A stretch of DNA of 64,000 nucleotides from Siderastrea siderea (lineage: Eukaryota > Cnidaria > Anthozoa > Scleractinia > Rhizangiidae): contig OZ034975.1 in assembly GCA_964030785.1 (NCBI GenBank), forward strand, positions 678,201 to 742,200, read 5' to 3'. This document shows, piece by piece, positions 13,701-24,023 of the stretch. The translations under genes and the position numbers were made by a program. Numbering within the stretch: position 1 is the first letter of the stretch; each line of letters opens with the position of its first letter. The notes below the pieces were generated by a model that saw only the letters and a program-made list of their open reading frames with translations, was not told the DNA's origin and ran no database searches.

Positions 13701-16700
13701 CTTCGTTTCGTTTTCCTTGAAAGTCAACGTAAATTGAATGAGTATTACTTAAACTCACTTTCGAAAAATATTGCATGCATAGGCAAAAAAATCAGAGGAA
13801 ATTTAATAATTGTACTTCAGAAAATAAAATATAAGCAGCAGTTGTTGCAGAGATTATGAACAGTCAACTTTCGATAGAGTTTTGTTACGTTCCGCATGAT
13901 TTGCATGACACGTGTCTCGCGTTACTTCGGTTTAAATTTCTCGGATTCTGCTGTTTTTCAAAACAGCGATCTTTCATCAAATGTACGTTTCCTGTATCCA
14001 CAAAATTTTCATTTGAAATCGCTTAAAACTAGCGTTTATAAACACCAATGTTACCGTAGTATTTTCCTGTAGACTGAAGCCGTCAGAAATGCCTTCTCGC
14101 TTTGTTTTTATAAAGTCTCCCTTTACTGCGTGCCGAACAAATTCCCAATGTATTTTCTCACAGTGAAATCTATAAATAGAAACAACCTCGCGTCTCAGCT
14201 TGTAGCCGAATAAAGTCAATAAATATGTGATGTTAAAATTTGTTTGCTTTTTCCGCTCCAAACAGTACTAAAATGTTTATTTCAAAACCTGCTTGCTTCC
14301 CAGTGTCCGTAAACATTTGTCTCGTATTCGATTTGACTCAGACAAGCTGGTTGGAAATCAAAATATTCTGCGTTCATTGCGGTCCCGGACCGTCTTGTGT
14401 ATAATTTCTGATGTGCTTGTTCGGGAAATTGTATCACGTTGCAGGTACTGCAACGCAGATAAAATCCTGCCAAACGTCAAGTCACAGAACAGCGCATTCG
14501 AAGCAAAATTTAAATATTTCCTTGTTGCTCGTGATCAAATGCAAACATTTTACAGCCCTGGGGAGGTTCTTCCACGTTTGCACCATAGGGGGATTTGCTG
14601 CTGTTTATGGCACAGGGCAAGGATTTTTAGAGTCCCAACAGCTAACTCCTACCCAAAAACTCACACAGTCCCCCCCCCCCCCCCCCCCACCCCCGGGCTG
14701 GGAAGCAATGCAAAGGAGCTGCGAACTCAAGCGATAAGTTTTTCTGAGAGAGGACACTGGGAACGAGGTTGAAGACAAACAGCGTTCATTTTTTAGGCTA
14801 TAGCATTAGCCTTTGACGTCACTAACGTGACATCATCGGCTAAAAATAAAAGATATATATATAAAAGCACACCCCCCTTACTCCACTGTCTAACCCTTAA
14901 AGCCAAGTACTTCTTGATGTATTTCCTAGTCCCGTGAGGATTATAATAGTAGTATGCGCTAGAGGTGGATTAACTAAATATCCCTATAGCACCTAGGAGG
15001 AGGTGGAAATACAGATATCCCAGGACTACATGCTCTTGTTTACAGATTTCCCACGAGCACCTGCTCTTGTTGTCCTCCCCCCCCCCCCCCCCCCCTCCCC
15101 GTTGTCCTACCGCGGAGCTACAATAGATGCAGTCTTTTTTAGTGTATTGAGTAGTGTGCAGGTTTTCACTGGGTGGAACAAAACATCTTAGGAAGTCCGT
15201 TCACAAATGCACAGAAGTATCATATAAAGGCCATTCAGTTGCGGTCATAAGTGATCTTAGTTAAGTAACAAACTTGCATTGGGCTCCGTCCAAATTTGTC
15301 AACATTTGATAGCATTTGTTGTAGCCAGCATGGGTTCAATGAATTGGCTTTTAGGCATTTTCATGCTTGATGTCAGTTCCTTGGGATGACGACAAGTTGT
15401 TGTAGTTCTGGTATGTACTTTATACTGGGTTAGTGATCACCTTTGCAACATAAGGTCCTGAGAATGGGAGGTGATGTCAATTTGCGCCAAAAATGGATTG
15501 AGTGAGTAGACAATGCCAACTCTGATACTGTTTTACTTGCAGTCACCAGAAAAATTATTTAATGTTTACTTTGTAATATCTTCACAGCGTGCAAGACCAG
15601 GGAAAGCCTAGTGAGAGTCCTGAAGAAACAACAACAACACTAAGCAAACCAGGCTTTCTGTTCGGCTCTACTAGTGTGGCTTCACTGTCTTTCCAATCCG
15701 TGGCGGCATCCTCTTTAACTGACAGTCCATTTGGCAAAAAGACTCCAGATAAATCTCCGGGATTTGTTGGTGCTGGGTCTCAGCTGTTTGCTCCCAGTAA
15801 AACTGATGGTGGTGAAGAAGATGCTGCAGAGGGTGACCACCACGATGGACCACACTTTGAACCCATTATTCCACTTCCTGACAAGATTGACGTGAAAACT
15901 GGGGAAGAAGAGGAGGAAGTCATGTTTTCTCACAGAGCCAAATTATATCGGTTTGTAGCAGAGGAAAAGCAGTGGAAAGAACGGGGAGTTGGAGATATTA
16001 AGTTGTTAAGAAATAATCAAACTGGCAAAATGCGAGTGCTGATGCGCCGTGAACAGGTGCTGAAACTTTGCGCAAACCACCAGATAACTACTGATATGAA
16101 GCTACAGCCAAATGCAGGATCAGAGCGATCATGGGTGTGGAGTACACCGGCAGATTTCTCTGAACAGGAATGCAAAGCAGAACGTCTTGCTGTCAGGTTC
16201 AAAAACGAAGAAATCGCCAAGCAATTCAAAGAGAAGTTTGAAGGATGCCAAGAAATCCTGACGAATCAGGCATCACTGAAGCTGCCAATCCAAGAAGAGG
16301 CGGGGCAGAAGGAGGACGTGAAGGACGATCTTCTTGCGAAGTTTAAAGGTGCAGAAGGATCTTGGGAGTGTGACATCTGTATGGTGAGAAACGACAGTGA
16401 TAAGGTGGAGTGTGCAGCATGTGGAAGCCCAAAACCAGGAGTTGAGCCAACTCAAAACCAGAAGACTGATGAAAAGCCATTGTTTTCGTTTGGATCAGGT
16501 GCTGCATCTTCTGGTTCAGGGTTTACATTTGGATCAAGTGCGCCATCGTCTGGGACAGGGTTTACCTTTGGATCCGTTCCACCATCTTCCAGCTCAGGGA
16601 TCTCATCGGGATCCGGTGGAGCAGGGTTTTCGTTTAGTTCATCTGGAACTACTGAAGGTGATGCAAAACCTGTTTTTACCTTTGGTTCTGCAAAGGAAGG

Positions 16701-19177
16701 AGGAAATGCAACTGATACCCAGACTGTAGAAAAGAAACAAGATGCACCCCAGTCAGATGAGCAAACACCTGATGAAGACGTTGAACAACCACGGAGAGGA
16801 AAGGAGGTTGGTGATGCCACAAATGAAGCGTGTGATGCCACTGGTGAAACGCAAACTGGAGATAGACGCAAAGAGGAAACTACGCTTGCTGATAAGAGGT
16901 AGTGTGTTATGTAGCATAAAGCCCAGCTCAAATGAGTGTATAGCAGACATGATTGGAAAAACAAACGTCTCATATAGACTTTACTTTTGATGGGTTTTAA
17001 AAACAAGGAGCCATATCGCAACAGGAAATGCACGTTGACAAATTTCTGAGCATATGTTCGCTCCAAATGGAGCGTGTGGGTTGTCCTTCAATGTTAAATG
17101 TTATAACTTCTCATGCAGTGGAGAAAGAGGATTAGCTGCTATGATACTTATATGCTGATTACGAAATGTCCTACTCTTTGATCAATTGAGATCAGCTATG
17201 TATTCTAACCTTAGCCTTGAGTTAGCAAAGAATGTAAGTTCCTTATAGAGAGTACTTCAAACAATGATCTTTTTTCCCTCCTGTTACAGTGAGGCGTCGC
17301 TCTCAGACAATCAAGGCAAAGACGATATTGTAGCAGGAAAGGAAGAAAAGTTTTTGTTTGGCTCTCCAAACATTTCTTCCTTGTCCTTCCACTCATTGGC
17401 TACTTCTTCATCATGGAGCAACAGTCCGTTTGGACAGAAACACGCCAGCAAGTCTCCTCCTGGGTTTGCTGGTGCGGGATCTACTTTGTTTGCATCTCAA
17501 TCTCCTGGAGGAGATGAGCACGAGGCGGACCATGAAGGTGACCATGATGGACCACAATTTGAGCCCATTATTCCTCTACCTGACAAAATTGATGTCAAAA
17601 CTGGGGAAGAAGATGAGAAAGCCATGTTTTCTCACAGAGCCAAATTGTATCGGTTTGCAGCAGAGGAGAAGCAGTGGAAAGAGCGAGGAGTTGGAGAAAT
17701 CAAGTTGTTGAGAAGTAACCAAACAGGAAAAATGCGAGTTCTCATGCGCCGTGAACAGGTGCTGAAACTTTGTGCAAACCATCAGATAACCACTGACATG
17801 ACGCTACAGCCAAACGCAGGCTCAGATCGATCATGGGTGTGGAGTACACCAGCAGATTTCTCTGAACAGGAATGCAAAGCAGAACGTCTTGCTGTCAGGT
17901 TCAAAAACGAAGATATCGCCAAGCAATTCAAAGAAAAGTTTGAGGAATGTCAAGAAATCCTTAAGAATCAGGCATCACTGAAGCTGCCAATCCAAGAAAA
18001 GGCGGGGCAGAAGGAGGACGTGAAGGAAGATATTCTTGCGAAGTTTAAAGCTGCAGCAGGTTCTTGGGAGTGTGACATCTGTATGGTAAGAAACGACAGT
18101 GATAAGGTGGAGTGTGCAGCATGTGGAAGCCCAAAGCCAGGAGTTGAGCCAACTCAAAACCAGAAGACTGGAGAAAAGCCATTGTTTTCGTTTGGATCAG
18201 GTGCCGCACCATCCGGGACAGGATTTATATTTGGATCTAGTGATGGATCTCCTGCTAGTGGAGCTTTTTCATTTGGATCAGGTGCGACATCCTCCAGTTC
18301 AGGGATTTCGTTTGGAACTGGTGGGACAGGGGTTTTATTTGGGTCATCTGGCACTACTGAAGGCGATGTAAAACCAGTTTTCTCCTTTGGTGCAAGCTCG
18401 GGGTCTTCATTTGCTTTTGGCGCCCTCAAGCAAGGAGAGAATAAAACTGCAGCACAACATGAGGTTGACAAGAATGGGGAACAGACGCCCAGTGATGAAC
18501 TTGATGGCAGGAAAGGTGACGACCAGCAAATTGTTGATGGGAGTGGAGGAGCTGTTGACGTTGTTCACGGCAGCAACAAAGAGGGAACACCAGTGAAGCC
18601 AGTCCAACACGAAGACGAGGAAGGGGTTGAGGATGGTGTGGAGAAGGACCTCCTTGAAAAGTGGAAACCCAAAGAAGGTTCATGGGAGTGTGACATCTAT
18701 ATGGTGAGAAACAACAGTGATGACGTGGAATGTGCAGCATGTGGAAGCCCCAAACCTGGGGTTGAACTAAGTGAAGACCAAACGAAAGATGAAAAGCCAT
18801 TCGGATCAAGCTTTGATAAAGAAGAGAAGCCTTTGTCAGTTCAAGGTGGAGAAAAGGAAGCTAAAAGTGTGCAGCATAGTGAGAGAGAGGTGGGAGATGC
18901 TGCGGGAAAGGAGGAAACTGAGAAAGAAGTGGTACCTAAGTCAGATGAAACAGTGGATGAATCTCGTCCTGAGGAAAGGGTTTCACAAAGCAGTGAGAAA
19001 CAGCATGATCAGAATATTCCGGGCGTTGGTGGAACGGACGAAAATGAATCTAAAGACGCAGAAGATCTCAAACATTCTGCAGATTCACAACGAGATGGTG
19101 GTGTTCATTCAGCATCAGGTGAACTGCAAGATGCAGGCAACAACAGCTCGGCATCTCAGCCCAAGGAAGAGGTATGA
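848..19177 (+). CDS. RANBP2: RANBP2 / Nup358-like nucleoporin (5' end outside window)
   Basis: Giant nucleoporin of the cytoplasmic filaments of the nuclear pore, binding Ran-GTP and, in vertebrates, acting as a SUMO E3 ligase. Fifteen exons with GT/AG borders keep one frame: 848-912, 1383-1483, 2065-2240, 2822-2948, 3650-3706, 3882-3946, 4072-4132, 4564-4701, 5151-5300, 5820-5904, 6761-6864, 7609-7764, 8964-13396, 15588-16898, 17290-19177 (8917 bases, about 2971 residues to TGA). The first exon starts with the last base of a codon, so earlier exons lie to the left. Five Ran-binding domains, four intact plus one decayed RanBP2 zinc finger, FG linkers and two IR-like motifs are visible. Vertebrate RANBP2 has four Ran-binding domains, a cluster of zinc fingers and a C-terminal cyclophilin; here fingers alternate with Ran-binding domains and no cyclophilin is seen. 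Confidence 0.93.
6306..6687. mobile_element. TTAA-flanked MITE in a RANBP2 intron
   Basis: Inverted ends AGGGGCATAGTCACG (left) and its near-complement at the right end (CGTGACCATGCCCCT) are flanked by TTAA at 6302-6305 and 6688-6691. The 382-bp body is non-coding. TTAA target duplication is typical of piggyBac-type transposition. A diverged relative of its middle part lies at about 19610-19800. Confidence 0.7.
8964..13396 (+). CDS. RANBP2: RANBP2 giant central exon: RanBD1-3, zinc fingers 1-2, two IR-like motifs
   Basis: One 4433-bp exon that begins at acceptor CCCGCAG before AAGCAAGTA. In order it encodes: a Ser/Thr-Pro-rich linker; RanBD 1 (9303-9700); zinc finger 1 (about 9796-9873, SWSCSVC...CVAC); FG-rich linker with FTFG, FAFG and FSFG repeats (9960-10430); an acidic Ser/Glu tract (10980-11060); an IR-like motif (11287-11380, LFLPPNFFNY); RanBD 2 (11715-12110); zinc finger 2 (about 12220-12295); RanBD 3 (12768-13170); and a second IR-like motif (13257-13350, LQLPSNFFGY). 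Each RanBD has the WKERGVGD / LMRREQ / KLCANH core that wraps Ran. The donor TACAAG|GTGGGT at 13397 is followed by an in-frame stop, so splicing to 15588 is required to read on. Confidence 0.92.
13397..15587 (+). other. Large RANBP2 intron, non-coding
   Basis: A 2.2-kb intron between module exons. It holds two poly-C runs (about 14670-14690 and 15077-15098) and a (TA)n patch near 14850, but no supported gene. Short open frames across the poly-C runs are proline artefacts. Confidence 0.7.
15588..16898 (+). CDS. RANBP2: RANBP2 module exon: RanBD4 + zinc finger 3 + FG tail
   Basis: A 1311-bp exon joined in frame (AG|C then GTG) to the central exon. It encodes a Ser-rich lead with FGSTSVASLSFQ, RanBD 4 (15853-16245), a zinc finger (about 16350-16440, WECDICMVRNDSDKVECAAC) and Phe-Gly repeats (FSFGSG, FTFGSS), then an acidic tail. 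It is a close paralogue of the next exon over almost its whole length, including its splice phase, so the two arose by tandem exon duplication. The donor after GATAAGAG at 16899 leaves AG, completed by T of the next exon. Confidence 0.9.
17290..19177 (+). CDS. RANBP2: RANBP2 last exon: RanBD5 + zinc finger 4 + decayed finger 5
   Basis: A 1888-bp exon starting after CTGTTACAG. It encodes RanBD 5 (17553-17945; the opening His of the HFEP motif is Gln), zinc finger 4 (about 18060-18145), FG repeats (FSFGSG, FIFGSS, FAFGAL), and a further finger copy at about 18678-18760 whose second Cys is Tyr (WECDIYMV), so it probably cannot bind zinc. A long hydrophilic Glu/Lys/Ser-rich tail follows to TGA at 19175-19177. 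A poly(A) signal lies about 320 bp downstream, so this looks like the true 3' end, although GAG|GTATGA at the stop also resembles a splice donor. Confidence 0.87.
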
Positions 19178-19515
19178 ATACAGATTAGAGAAAAAGAGGA
19201 ATTGTTGTAGGACAAGCTGTGGAAGTAGGTGGTGAGAAATGAAGAACTGCAGTGAGATGAGACAACGTTTATTCTTGTATGTGGCTGAAGCTGTGGAAAT
19301 GCAGACGCAATGAATAGAAGCTAAAGAAAACTGTGGCTTAGAATAGATTTACAGAAGCTGTACTGCAGTTAAACGTGTTTATAGAAGATGACGACTGCTT
19401 ACAAATTATTGCTACTAAGTGTCGTGTTTAACTGGTACCCTTCCTTCCAACGTTGGAACTACATTTCACATCTCGGAGGAAAAACATGATTCAATAAATC
19501 CTCCAATTAAGGGCC
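19178..19515 (+). other. RANBP2: RANBP2 3' UTR with AATAAA
   Basis: Sequence after the TGA stop has no further open frame or acceptor followed by recognisable RANBP2 sequence. AATAAA is at 19495-19500, a sensible distance from the stop. Confidence 0.6.
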
Positions 19516-20660
19516 CATTCGCACTTGGTGATTTTTTATGTATACTTTGGTAAAAACTCTGTTGTTTGCAAGTGAGACTCGTAACGATAGCAAGACACAG
19601 CCACAGAACTTGAAAAAAGTTGGCCCGACTTTTTCAAGTTGTAAACCATTTCCATCCTGGTCATCCATGGCCAAAGACACATGAATAGTCAGACTGCATT
19701 AGTGTAGTGTCTTGGAACAAAACTGGACCATAGCTTTTAGGTACTCAGTATGTGACTTAGCGGGCTTTTCAAAATGTTAGTGGCATAGCCTCTTTAAGGA
19801 CGCACGATGACGACGGCATCGAGAGCGTCTCCAAACAAAAGTGTATTTAGCAAAACAATGAATTCGAACGGGCATGATAAATGTTGCTACATTTTGACGT
19901 TCTCTGCAAAACAACGGGCTTTATGGAAAACGTGAATACCTCGTCCCAACATACCTAGTTCTTCGATAGTTCGGCCATACTCCACAAGTTGAATAACTTG
20001 GAATAATCCCGTTCTCCTCGACTTCGTCTTCGTGGCTTCTTAAGCTCCCTAATAACGAAAACAATACTGCATAACTTCTGCCTAGTTGGCAACAAGTAAA
20101 AGAAAATTCTTGCTATAAAAAAAGTCGTAATAAAAAATTCGGTATGAAAACATGGTCCCTCTCATATACAGGCATGCGAGAATTTTCAAGAAGCGCTTCA
20201 GTAAAGCAGCAAGAGAATAAAGGCGTTTTCACATTTCTTGAATGTTCTTTAAGAACGGTGCCTCCTAATACAGCGGTATTTTTGCATAGATTAATCAAGC
20301 TACATTTACACGCGCAGAAATATCAACACGGTGCCCAAACTATTTTGGGATGGCACTCCTAATTTTCAAAACGTGTAAACGTAACGGTCCAAACATTTAT
20401 ACGGCACCGGTGCCCGAAATTTTAGGGGTTCCGGGAGGTGGTCTCGGCACGGGTAAACAAGGCACCGTGCGGAAATTCCGGGGTGCTGTGCTAATGTGTT
20501 TTTTTTTTTTTTTTTTTTGCGCCTGTAAATGGGGCTTAAGACTATGGCGGAAAGCAGATCGTAGCAAGGGTTGTTGGAATCCAAAAAGAAAATTCTTGTT
20601 AACCACGCCTTCTTCAGAGATAATTAAGCAACCAAAATTCTTAAAATGCTTTAAATAACA
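19516..20660. other. Intergenic, diverged repeats only
   Basis: No gene is supported. About 19610-19800 is a diverged copy of the middle of the TTAA MITE at 6306-6687. A T-run near 20500-20518 sits between sequences that are partly inverted copies of each other (about 20300-20340 and 20455-20540), suggesting a degraded foldback. Confidence 0.5.
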
Positions 20661-21224
20661 TTTTAAGAGCGACTTCCCACAAATATCGACTTTTGGTGGC
20701 ACAAGTGGAAAAATCGATTTTGCTCATAGATTGGCCCTAGTGAGAAACTAAACGGGCTGTAGTTAGTTTAGCCACATACTGCTTCCTTTCGTGAAAATTC
20801 GAGAAAAACCGTTTTGCCACAGCTGATTGAAAATCCACTTCCGGTGAGACGCAATTTTCCCAAAATTTGATCGGTTCGTATATCAAACCAGAACTAGATA
20901 CGAAACTTCAAATAACGTGTGGTTTTCCTAAGCCTTCTTGTACTGATTAACAAATCAAAAGCGAATTTTCACGAAAGGAAGCCGTATTTGGAAAAAACTA
21001 ACTACAGCCCGTTTAGTTTCTCACTAGGGCCTATCTATGAGCAAAATATGAGCGAAATCGATTTTTCCACTTGTGCCACTGTTAGGTTAACCTGCGAACG
21101 GAGAGGTGTTCGGGCTGTCGTGTCCACCAAAAATGATTTTTGGCGGAGAGAAACGACAGCCCGAAATACGTCTGCGTTCGCAGGCTACTGTTAGGTCGAT
21201 ATTTATGGAAAGTCGCTCTTAAAA
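20661..21224. mobile_element. Foldback (long-TIR) MITE with a nested hairpin insertion
   Basis: Ends TTTTAAGAGCGACTT and the complement AAGTCGCTCTTAAAA border two arms of about 150 bp that are inverted copies (for example CTAAACGGGCTGTAGTTAG at about 20748 and its complement near 21003). The right arm is longer because a 99-bp second element sits inside it (21088-21186). Confidence 0.8.
21088..21186. mobile_element. 99-bp hairpin element nested in the foldback MITE
   Basis: Nearly the whole insert pairs with itself: CCTGCGAACG near the left end and CGTTCGCAGG near the right, then CGGGCTGTCG and CGACAGCCCG. It is flanked by a direct 10-bp repeat ACTGTTAGGT (21078-21087 and 21187-21196). The uninterrupted opposite arm of the host MITE confirms it as an insertion. 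A 9-10 bp duplication suggests mobilisation by a Mutator-like transposase. Confidence 0.8.
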
Positions 21225-21239
21225 ATGGATCCGTATTAA

Positions 21240-21720
21240 GAAATATTTATAAAACGTTACTCTCGTTAAAAACTTTGTGTTCGAAAATGTAAAATATTAA
21301 AGTTAAAAATCCTAACATTTCAGCTAAAACTTCAGCCTTCATCAGGGGGAAGTGAGAGGAAAAGTGTTATACAAAGTGCGCGTTTTATACTAGAAAAATG
21401 CAAATTTGGCCAATCAATTCTTGTCCTATAAAGCCAAGTTTAAATACTCGTGCAGTAAAACTTGCCCGATATAACAAATAAACATCATCACGCAACGGAA
21501 GTTAACTGCGTAACAGGTCAAAACAAGACCCTGAATCACGAATTTTATTTAATCACTCAGATCCGAATTGTAATTGCACGGCTAAATTGAATGCTGAGTG
21601 ATGCAACATAAATACTGTTAAATTTTAAGGCAAAATATTTATTTTCCCACAAATTCGATCGCTATAACGAGGTTTTGTTTATAACAAACCCCCGCTATAA
21701 CGAACGCACTTTCCCAGTCC
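21240..21720. repeat. Dispersed repeat, left edge of duplicated unit 1
   Basis: Homologous to about 31125-31660 (shared blocks such as TTTCAGCTAAAACTTCAGCC and ATACAAAGTGCGCG-like segments). The opening part of the 31-kb copy recurs at about 39205-39310. No coding potential is seen. Confidence 0.65.
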
Positions 21721-21728
21721 CTTGGCGC

Positions 21729-23030
21729 TTATCGGGGAATGTTGAGTGTGCCTGACAGTACCGCCTTCTGCATCTTCCTCAGCACCTCTCTACTCCTGCT
21801 CCCTACGATCTCGTGCATCGTAGTGTCCATCTTCCGTGACCACCCCCCAAGGGCTTCTGTGATGATGATGTGCTGTTGCACCTCGTAACCTGGGAACTGC
21901 TGTTTCAATTCCCAGCGCAGGGGGCCATACTTGAAGGTCTTCTCCTCGCTCTTGTTCTCTCTGTTGTTGACCCATGGACAGCTCATACCTAGTGTGGTGA
22001 TTTGCTTGTTCTTGTGATTGACGAAGAGGGCGTCCACTCTGTTGGATCTCATCTCTTGATGTTCTACAAACACTGGCACATCCCAGTATGCTTGTACATC
22101 ATCCGACTGGTATACGGGCTTGGGGTTGACCGGCGAGTACCAAGGTGGTATCTCATCTATGAGTCCCAGGTCATGTAGCATCTCGTAAGACAGTACCTTC
22201 AACGCTTTGTCGTGACGGGAGAGGTACTTGTTTTGTGCCAGTGCACTGCACCCGGACAAGATGTGCACAACGCTCTCTAGGGCCTTGCCGCACAACCTGC
22301 ACATCGCTTCGCCCTCCGAACCTGTATGGGTCTTCTGGCTCGCATATACCCGAGTGGGTAAGAGATGCTCGTATTATTCAAAAATGCCGGCGATTGTGTC
22401 TGTTGGGCAGATCTTCCACTCTGTCAGCCACCCACCAGATGCATCCCTCAGCACTCAACTTCTCATCCTGTAACCTGGATGTAACTAGACTTCCTTGCCA
22501 TCGCTGGTTCCTCACTTCTTCCTCTAGCTTCTCGTCTTGAGACTTCCGCACTTCTGCACTTCCGTCTTGACCGAACGCGAGTGTTGGAGATCAAGCTCGA
22601 GACCAAGCTCCTCAGCGAACCTAAACGCCTCTTCAGCCATGGGCCTCCGTTCCATCTCCTCCGCTCGCTCTTCAAACTCCCGCACCATTTTCATGGCCGG
22701 GTCTTCATTACAGTAGAGTCTAACTGTACTCTTGACCTTCGTGGCTTTATATTCCATCTCAACCGAACGTAGACCTCTGCCCCCCTTGCTTCTAGGTAGA
22801 TATAAGAGCGCATTCGAGCCACGGGGGTGCCTTCCTCCGTTCTCAACAACAATCTTTCCAGCTTCCCTGTCGATCTGCTGCAGATCCGCTATGGGCCACT
22901 GTTGCGTCCACATAAGGTAACCCAGCACCGGCAAGGCAAACTGGTTTGACGCCGACGCACGATTGTGGTCCGACAGAGGACTTGTCCAAATAATAGACCA
23001 GTTTATCCTCCTGCATCACACTTCCGAGCA
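21729..23030 (-). pseudogene. R2-like non-LTR retrotransposon, 3' fragment
   Basis: On the minus strand, pieces in different frames read as the end of a reverse transcriptase (about 22524-23030, FALPVLGYLMWTQQW, GGRGLRSVE), then a CX2CX8HX4C knuckle (CRLCG...SGC near 22300), then a region laid out like the restriction-like endonuclease of R2-type elements (RVDALFVNHKN, MSCPWVNNRE). The order reverse transcriptase, CCHC, endonuclease is that of the R2 clade. At least one frameshift and a stop separate the pieces between about 22310 and 22530, so it is dead. The 5' side ends at the ATT microsatellite. Confidence 0.75.
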
Positions 23031-23034
23031 ACCC

Positions 23035-23145
<111 letters not shown>

Positions 23146-23752
23146 ACAATTCGATAACAGATCCCGCCGTTAAATTTATTCTTAATAATAGATAAAGTTT
23201 AAAAAAAAATAAAGACTTCATTTAGTAGATGACCCTAGTGGAGTCTTTCACAAATGCAAAATGGTGAGTGATGGGTTGCCAAAAAGATTTAAAAAAACAC
23301 CCTTGATAAAGAATTTCGGACCAAAAAGTACCCACACCTCCCCATCAATTTAAAACTAAAGTATGGTGGCCAAACATGCACTTGATTTTTTTTTTCTCAT
23401 TTGTGTAATTTCTTGCACAATATTGCTATGAGAATGCTGGGCCACCATACTAAAGTCACACGTCAATTTTATGAAATAGGATGCGATTTAAGACAGAAAT
23501 AAACGAGAGCTAAAAAACAGTTGTACACACCACAGTAGACTAACGTGAGAATTGAACACTTCAATAATTAAAACTCTTAAAAACAATTTTTAGCCAGCGT
23601 ATATCTCATTCTCGTTATCTAGTGATGATTTCTTAGAAATACAACGTGATTTCTTTGAAATGGAAAAATTTGCTTCCGTTCTGCAATGTTGTTGATTGTC
23701 TGTAAGTGGCTCCGTTCACAGACCAATCACAACGTATTGCTTGACATGAACA

Positions 23753-23761
23753 GGAAATTCC
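23753..23761 (+). promoter_or_regulatory. NF-kB-type site GGAAATTCC upstream of copy A
   Basis: A perfect match to the kB consensus GGRNNYYCC about 120 bp upstream of the inferred 5' UTR donor. The same motif in the same context occurs upstream of copy C (32462-32470). CCAAT at about 23723 in copy A is not kept in copy C. Confidence 0.45.
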
Positions 23762-23883
23762 AGAAGTGCCATTGGTGACTGTTGATCTAGCTAAGACCTT
23801 TAAGACCTACAAGATCTACAAGACATTTCACTGTCTGACGAGTTTTGGAATCTTGTGGAAATGTCAGGGTTTCACGTAGTGAT

Positions 23884-23992
23884 GTAAGTATTCTGTTTGC
23901 ATATCGTGCATATTTGATTTTAACCCGTTTTCCGAAAGATACTTTTGCCACTACCAATCGTATGAATCATTTCAAAATCACTTAACTTTTAG
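23884..23992 (+). other. Inferred 5' UTR intron of copy A
   Basis: Donor GAT|GTAAGTATT at 23884 and acceptor TTTTAG|GAACTG ending at 23992 bracket 109 bp, 31 bp before the ATG. The same donor (32601) and an acceptor (CTTTCAG ending 32707) are kept at copy C, which supports a real intron. Confidence 0.55.
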
Positions 23993-24023
23993 GAACTGAT
24001 CCCTTGTTTAGCTCGGTTCAGAT

